From Hetaerina americana (taxonomy: Eukaryota; Arthropoda; Insecta; Odonata; Calopterygidae): a stretch of DNA of 64,000 nucleotides. Every line of letters begins with the position of its first letter. The stretch's first letter is position 1. The DNA is taken from contig JAKTNV010000005.1 of the NCBI GenBank assembly GCA_022747635.1, positions 86,287,969 through 86,351,968 on the forward strand. The letters are read 5' to 3'. The position numbers and the translations under genes are program-made. This document shows positions 57,901-64,000 of this stretch, piece by piece. The notes beneath the pieces are model-generated. The model was not told the DNA's origin. It searched no databases and saw only the letters and a program-made list of their open reading frames with translations.

Positions 57901-60900
57901 CATCAGCCGAGTCCACAGTCGCAAGTTTGTGAAGGAATTCACATTATCGGGAGTTAGTACTCTGTGGAATCTCTGCACATTGACGAGGGAGAAAGGCAGT
58001 TTGTAACTTACCCTGAACGATTTTATTATTCACGCCTTTGAATCCTCAAACGTGTGAGGAATATAAATTATTAAGTGAAATTTAAAATGTGCTTTCTAAA
58101 TTCCTCTTCGATTGTGGATGGATGTTTTGTAGGTCTCACTGGGGAGAACAATGGAATGGCGAGCTAAATGTAGCGGAGGACGTTTAGAACAGATGCACCA
58201 GTTCCGTTTCCTTTTAGATTTTTTGTATTCATTCATTCATCATGTAAATTATGTAAATTTATTCGTTATATCTTGATAGGAATCTGCAACTCTTGTTTAT
58301 CCAGGCGGGCATTGTAACTCGAAGGAACTCGTATTGGGGTCTTTAAATTACTATTGTCTCCTCTCTTATGGGAATGGATGTCACAATGGTGTTGGGTGTG
58401 TAAAGGTGTCTGTGTATTAGCTTTCGCACTTTGTGATTTAAGGGTGTTAGCAGTATTTCTTTACATTAATTAAAATAGAAGATTTAGTTTTCCGACGAAT
58501 TTTCAGAACTTTATTTATTTAACCATTAACTTTGATTTTTAGAATTGATGAATTACTCATCAAAGATAAGTGATAAAGCAAATGAATGGCGGTTATATGA
58601 TGGTGGAGAAATCAAATATTATTATTTGAGGAAGCACGAAGAAGAGTATTGCTGTCCTGTAGATCGATTATCATTGAGGCACAAATTGGGCGATGGTGTG
58701 AGCCGATTGCTAATTTTTAGATGCTGAGGTCGTAAAATTCAGCAAAGGAAATATTAACTTTCGAAGAGGCATCTCAGTAGCTGGGAAAACGTTTACTTGA
58801 TTGCGAACCAGACGACGGTGTAATTTTTTTAGAGCAAACAATTTGTCGAGCTAATTAACCCAACTTATTGCGCTTGGTTGCTCTCGTCGCTTATTCCGCT
58901 AATTTCAATCCGAATGTTTTGATTTTAGTCGGCGTAGTTTTCGTGTTTGAGGTAGCCCGGACTGTCGCCCCTTGGAGATTCGGTGCTCTCCTTCCCTCCC
59001 CTTGCTCTTCCCCCGCCCTCTTCCCCGCCCCGCCGTCATCGGATGCACTCGAGAGGATACCCCCTCACCCTCCGCCGCCTCGCTGGCGGATGCCTTTCGG
59101 CCTGCTGGCTGCTGCATGTGGGTTGGAGGCTTGCTTCCCCGAATGGGATCGTTGACCTCACCGGCGCAAGTGTAGCTCTAGGAGAAGCTCTCGGTGCGCA
59201 GAGTTATAAAGGAAGGATGAACGTGACCGTGAAAACGAAAAGAGATTCTTCGATCATTTTCTCTCAACAGCGGATTCGTGAGGAATTAGCTCCCATTGGT
59301 GCGGAAGACTCGAAAGTCGATTGAACTATTGCCTTTTGCTTTCCCATGATTCTTTGGTTTACCCAATAATTTTTCATTTTTGGGGATTGAAGTTTACATT
59401 TTGTTAGAACCAGAAGTATCTAGAAATGTTTTATATTTCCATATCAAAAATTCAGAATTTCTTAATTCGCGGATCGGCTATCCAGTGCGAATCTGTAGGA
59501 GCACGTCTGAATCTCTTGCCTCGACATCCATCGCTCGTGGCATCCGTCGGCATCCCGATTTTGAACAGCCGTGCCATGTGCTAACGCTAATGAACGTGAA
59601 TAAAGCTCTTAATATTTTGACTCATCCGCTCTTCATATTGGCTCTCTGAGTCCACCAACTGGAACCTGGGAGCCTCCGGGTTCGGGTAATTGTTTCAAAA
59701 TGCTCTTCCCTGCCCTATTTTTACTCTTCCAGACTTGGGCCCATCGACTTGTTTCCGATTCACCCAACATTCTTCTTTTCTGCGTTGCAGCATCCGCGGC
59801 TATCACATTATTATTCTACCGACCGAGGGAAATTTTATGTATATTTTCAAGGTTCAGTGTACTAGTTCAAAATTAATATGCAGCATTTACAAACAAAGGT
59901 TTGATGTACAGCAAAATCCATAGGCACGCCCGACTCGTTACGTATATAATATTTCCATATTTAAATTATGCATTTATGTTTATTTTTATCCTTTTGTCCT
60001 TCTGAATCGCAAAGCTGGGTGCGGTCAGCTATCGATTCTCTTTAAAGGGAAACGTTGTCGTCACTATTTTTGGACACATCGACTTGCTTCCGTCAGTGAC
60101 GTGATGGTGTTAGTGTCTTGCTCCTAGCTCTTTGTAAATCTGCCCCGGCTGCCAGGTATATCAGTCACTGGCGACGCCGATTGGATTGCATTGGGGATTA
60201 ATGCTTATTTACGAATCAGTGGTCTAGGCGCTTTTGACATTTTGTATGGCCGGAGTTTTGAGAGCGCCGAAATCAGTCACCGTGCGCTATTGCGTGACGG
60301 GGTGAATGGGCGGGTAATTCTGGGATTGTGGCATAGAATGGACGCGCTGCCGGTGTTGAGTTGTGGCAGTTACCGTTGAGAATATGCGCTTTCTTAGTCA
60401 TGGTGCGCCCGCAACGCCCTTCGGAAATGTCACATAAACTCCGAAGAGTTTGTAAACCTTTTTCTTCCGCTCTGATGTCATGGGATGAATGTGCCGCCGG
60501 CGTGGGACGTAACGACTCGCTGGATCAATTGGTCTGATTCAGTCATCATCAGCGCTTTTCATTTGACCTCCTAAACCGTCCTTACTTCATCCGTATCATT
60601 TTCTATCTTCGAAATATGCTCCATTGATCACGGGTTTTCTCAAATATCGATCGGTATATGTATTTCTTATTAATATCTTTTCGACAAACCAGGGAACTAA
60701 GCCAGCAGATTTCCCTGTTGTCCTTTTAAATATGGGCATTCGGTGACTCTTGATGAACTCTGACATTGGATACTTAGATTACCGATTGTTGTCAGTAGAC
60801 TAATGGATTGAACGGACTATTTGGGAATTTCAGTGAAAAAACTACCGAGTCGTATATTTGTCGGTGACCAGAAGGAATTCTTCCATGTTAATTGTCAACG

Positions 60901-61680
60901 AACAACACTCTGCACTTAGAAAATATCATCACCTGTTCTCGGATCTAAAGAAATGACCTCTCACAATTTCCTTCACAGGACACCGGCTTACAGTGCCCTT
61001 TAAATATCGTCTAAACCTAGCCTGCCTATACTTGAGTGTGAAACAGTAAAATTCGATTCAACATCGCTTAAAGCCGGAAGAAAAGTTGGCTCATACTTTG
61101 ATCAGTTGCGGTGTTATTTCGACAGGAGACCACCACTCCCAATCAGCGCATCAAAAGAAATGGTTCCCTTTCTCCTCTTTAAAGATGAGTTCATTTCTTA
61201 GATTGCGAATGACAGCATATGGACAAAAATTCGAACTTTTTCATATCACTCAGGTCGACATGAAGACATGATGAAGAAACCTTTATTTTAAGAGTCTATA
61301 GTTATCGTATGATGATGTAGATAATACACTGAACAAAAGGTGTTTTAATGGCAAGGACTATATATATATATTACTTTGGCGACATTCTGGATGTGCACAT
61401 AGAAGATAATTGATCATGGCAGTCCTCTAGGCTATAAGGGAGTTGATATCCCTGTTAGCATAGCACCGATGGACCATATTGTTGTTATTCCATGTGGGTG
61501 ATATAGTTGAGATGTACGATTTTGGTTTTTTAACTACTCGTTCCAGGACTTTATAGGGAATTGGGACAACATTGTTGAGATGTACTAGAATTAACGCCCC
61601 CTTGATATCTATATCCTAATGAACCACGGTCGATACTGGAAAATAAATTTCACCCAGCCTCCCATTCACCGCGCGAAGCA
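57901..61680. other. Intergenic stretch, no gene recognised
   Basis: Contains a second GC-rich patch at 58970-59180 with shadow frames on both strands, otherwise AT-rich. No splice-supported exon or repeat was identified. Confidence 0.35.
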
Positions 61681-61684
61681 TCCA

Positions 61685-62115
61685 ACCGCGGTGCTTAGTG
61701 CTAGTTCGCCTAGCGCCTTTGCCTATCTCCGCACGATTATTGCTTCCGCTCCGCCGTTTTTACCATCGTCCCGTGGGGGGACAGGCTGCCGAAGGCGGGG
61801 AACTAGCTTCATCTAGACCCCGCACTTACCGCGTCGGCCTACTCCTCGGGAGCCATCAATGTGTAGCGATCGATCCCGCGCGCCGGAATATCGTGAATCC
61901 GGGGAGACTCGGTCATTGGGATGGGGGCGTAGACGTCATCTGACTCACCAAGGTCACTCTCTCTCTCCCGGTGATCCATACCCTCCATCCCCGTCCCCTT
62001 TTCCCCAGTCCCCTTTCCTTCCCCTCCAACCACTTCCCGCGGCGGTGCAACGCCCTCGCGCAAGGGTTTCGATGGACACGTCCACTACGGGGATATTGAC
62101 CATCCACGTGGCCCA
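61685..62115. other. GC-rich patch with possible terminal-exon-like minus frame
   Basis: The minus strand reads SDLGESDDVYAPIPMTESPR and continues GIDRYTLMAPEE before a TAG at 61839-61841, with G/C in most third positions. No clear acceptor was found upstream and I do not recognise the sequence. It may be coincidence. Confidence 0.2.
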
Positions 62116-62258
62116 AGGAAATAATCGCTTTAGGATAAAAAAAATGAATTACGGCCGGTCATGCATCCGTCTACTTTCACGTTGCGTTTACATTCGTCGA
62201 TCATAATAAATACTAGCACAATGACAGTAAAATGTTGCACTAACGTGACTAATTAAAT

Positions 62259-62434
62259 AACACAGTTTCAGGCGCCACATGGTGGAAATCCTTCAAGATG
62301 AAAGAAGTCACTCGTATTTTCCACGCAGAATATTTTTATTAACGCCCGAAGTATCGTTACAGTGTCACGCTGTAACGAGACCTAAGTCGTAATAAAAATA
62401 TTCTATGAGGAAAAGACGAGTGTCTTCTTTCATC
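62259..62434 (+). mobile_element. Compact hammerhead-type inverted-repeat element, copy 2
   Basis: Arms 62298-62345 and 62389-62436 are about 87% complementary. The left segment TTTCAGGCGCCACATGGTGG matches the element at 14618. Flanks CGTGACTAATTAAAT (62244-62258) and CGTGATTAATTAAAT (62435-62449) form a 15 bp direct repeat with one mismatch. The centre retains a 9 bp stem (TCGTTACAG/CTGTAACGA) and AAGTCGTAATAAAAAT, aligned with the GTC/GTAAAATAAAAA cleavage-side region of copy 1. The CTGATGA and GAAA blocks have decayed to CCGAAGTA and GAGACC. Confidence 0.6.
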
Positions 62435-62587
62435 GTGATTAATTAAATTCCATGTGCATAATATAGAATCAACACATTTAGCTGAAGGTTGATTTGTTAT
62501 GTTAAGATTATATGGCTTTCGTAACACGTAAGAGTAAGCCCAACGGAGGGTGAACTTCACTCGTTTAAAGGGCAATGAGGGGACTAG

Positions 62588-62752
62588 CTGCTTTCCCGCC
62601 GCCGCCTACGGTTTACCGGGAAGATCTGGAATCCTTAAAATCACTGAGAGGTATCTCTCTCCGACTATGCTCAGAGGTATCATCCAGAATCTGACCTAGC
62701 CACATTCCGGTCAGTAGCTCAGCTCTCTCTATCCATTGAACTGCCCCTACCT
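62588..62752 (-). repeat. SINE family C, copy 4
   Basis: CCGGTCAGTAGCTCAGCTCT and CTACGGTTTACCGGGAAGAT correspond to the head and body blocks of 28866-29060. The 3' portion is diverged. Confidence 0.55.
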
Positions 62753-62759
62753 GAATGCT

Positions 62760-63395
62760 CCACAGATACCATACTTATTGATAGGGTACTCTAGACGCTT
62801 TGAGTGATAAAATGCCGGAATTTGTTTGGTCATTAACTAAATGATTTTAAAATGAAAACGGGTAACTCCGCTGCTCGCAATGGTATCAAATCAATCCTGA
62901 AATCAAAAGTTAGTAAATAGTCAAGTGATAGCAACATTCAACTTAGTCACTCCTGCCTGCCTGCCTGCAGGAAATACTTCCCCCGCGAAGACTCGCCTCG
63001 ATCACGTGCCGCTCTCTAGTTGCCTCTTGTCTACGTGCTGAGCTAGTCATTCCTCAGGTAAGCTAATTGTTCTTGGACGTTTCGAATGAAATAGCTCTTC
63101 CTGCCTTCGTGGAAGTCGTCCAAGTCTCGCAAGTAGATGGATTTATTTTTAGATAAAATATTCCCTTTCTTTAGCAGTACAGGCCAAGAATTTACGTTAG
63201 GAGAACACCACAAGAGACTTACGTGATTGTTTATGTAAATATTTGTAACATTTACTCTATGTTGAAAATGATTCCTTCAGAATAGCGTTACGAAGTGGTC
63301 ATTATGAGGTAGTCTACATTTTTGGGTGGTTCTTGATGGACACAGAATAAACAACAATACCTTTCTTTCCTTTCCTTACACAGCCTGACGCCGCA
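62760..63395. other. Intergenic stretch
   Basis: A short CTGCCTGCCTGCCTGCAG run at 62952-62970. Nothing else recognised. Confidence 0.4.
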
Positions 63396-63399
63396 AAAT

Positions 63400-63970
63400 A
63401 GATTAAAATCCTTCCTCAATCACACTTACTTCCTTCATTCTATCCAAAATGTCTACCCTTTTCCTACCCCTAACCTCACATGGCAAACGTTCTCCATTTG
63501 TGTAATACTCTTCAACATCCCACACCCAACCCGCATCAAAGCATCGCCGATCAAAATGCTCCGCATCCACCTTTCATGCCTCCTTTGGATTCATCCCAAC
63601 AATCCATCCTCTCTCCTCCCCGTTCACCATGCCTACAACGTCCTCGTTTGTTTTCCTATCTGTCCTTTTCACCTTTTCCATCCTTCTCCGCGCCGGCGTC
63701 TCAACAGCCTCCAATCTCCGCCTGACATCTCGCGTCGACGACCAGGTTTCCACGTTGTACAAAACCACGGGGCGTATCAGTGTGTTGTCGAATCTTTTCC
63801 TTAGATCCTCACTCAAACGTGTCCCCTGTCATCAATTACCCTCCTTGCAAAGACTTCTTCTCCTTAGGCAGTTATGTCCCTATCACTTTGATCATTTTGG
63901 TCCATAACACTTGCAAGAGAGGTAAACTGTTATACCTGCTCTAGTTTATGACCTATTCGAATATTCAATT
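63400..63970 (-). mobile_element. 5'-truncated LINE family L, copy 5
   Basis: The minus strand reads DLRKRFDNTLIRPVVLYNVE, then RRRLEAVETPARRRMEKVKR, then TDRKTNEDVVGMVNGEERG, a diverged version of the family L reverse-transcriptase C-terminus. It includes the upstream strand-and-loop region out of frame near 63900. Confidence 0.78.
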
Positions 63971-64000
63971 CTTTCTCGATAACCCCATAACCTTTAAAAA

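Overview
The window looks like nuclear DNA of an arthropod, most likely an insect. The evidence is a spliced gene whose exons match the N-terminus of the animal endosomal protein ANKFY1 (Rabankyrin-5), a spliced Ly6/uPAR-type gene with arthropod-like architecture, several mariner transposons, tRNA-derived SINEs and non-LTR retrotransposon 3' ends. There are no operons, CRISPR arrays or rRNA genes. Species was not determined.

Layout. About 1-14.6 kb is mostly non-coding, with a deletion-derivative mariner, a mariner fossil, two SINEs and a self-complementary retroelement insertion near 11.5 kb. Near 14.6-14.8 kb lies a short inverted-repeat element whose + strand carries a hammerhead-ribozyme-like core. 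A signal-peptide exon with a TATA/initiator-like promoter is on the minus strand at 15.85-15.95 kb. LINE and SINE debris fills 14.8-20.7 kb. The ANKFY1-like gene starts at 22,218 on the plus strand; six exons to 29,927 join in frame (246 codons: coiled coil, BTB, BTB-to-ankyrin linker). The ankyrin repeats and FYVE domain were not found. Its introns hold LINE, mariner and SINE insertions and are visibly CpG-poor; CpG returns abruptly at about 36.76 kb.

From 36.9 to 51.0 kb, two exons of a secreted, probably GPI-anchored three-finger (Ly6/uPAR) protein lie on the minus strand, separated by a 13.5 kb intron. That intron contains a nearly intact 1.33 kb mariner with a one-base frameshift, long AT/GT microsatellites, a second self-complementary insertion, two more hammerhead-like motifs and a second copy of the 750 bp mariner derivative. 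From 51.2 to 64 kb I see SINE and LINE fragments, GC-rich patches without a convincing gene, and a second copy of the hammerhead-type inverted-repeat element flanked by a near-perfect 15 bp direct repeat.

The most unusual theme is a set of at least five dispersed loci with a CTGANGA - one extra base - short stem - GAAA core. Two belong to a short (about 177 bp) non-coding element bounded by direct repeats, and two are inside head-to-head foldback insertions with direct repeats. This pattern suggests hammerhead-bearing retroposons related to Penelope-like or retrozyme elements. That reading is an inference from motif and pairing, not demonstrated activity.
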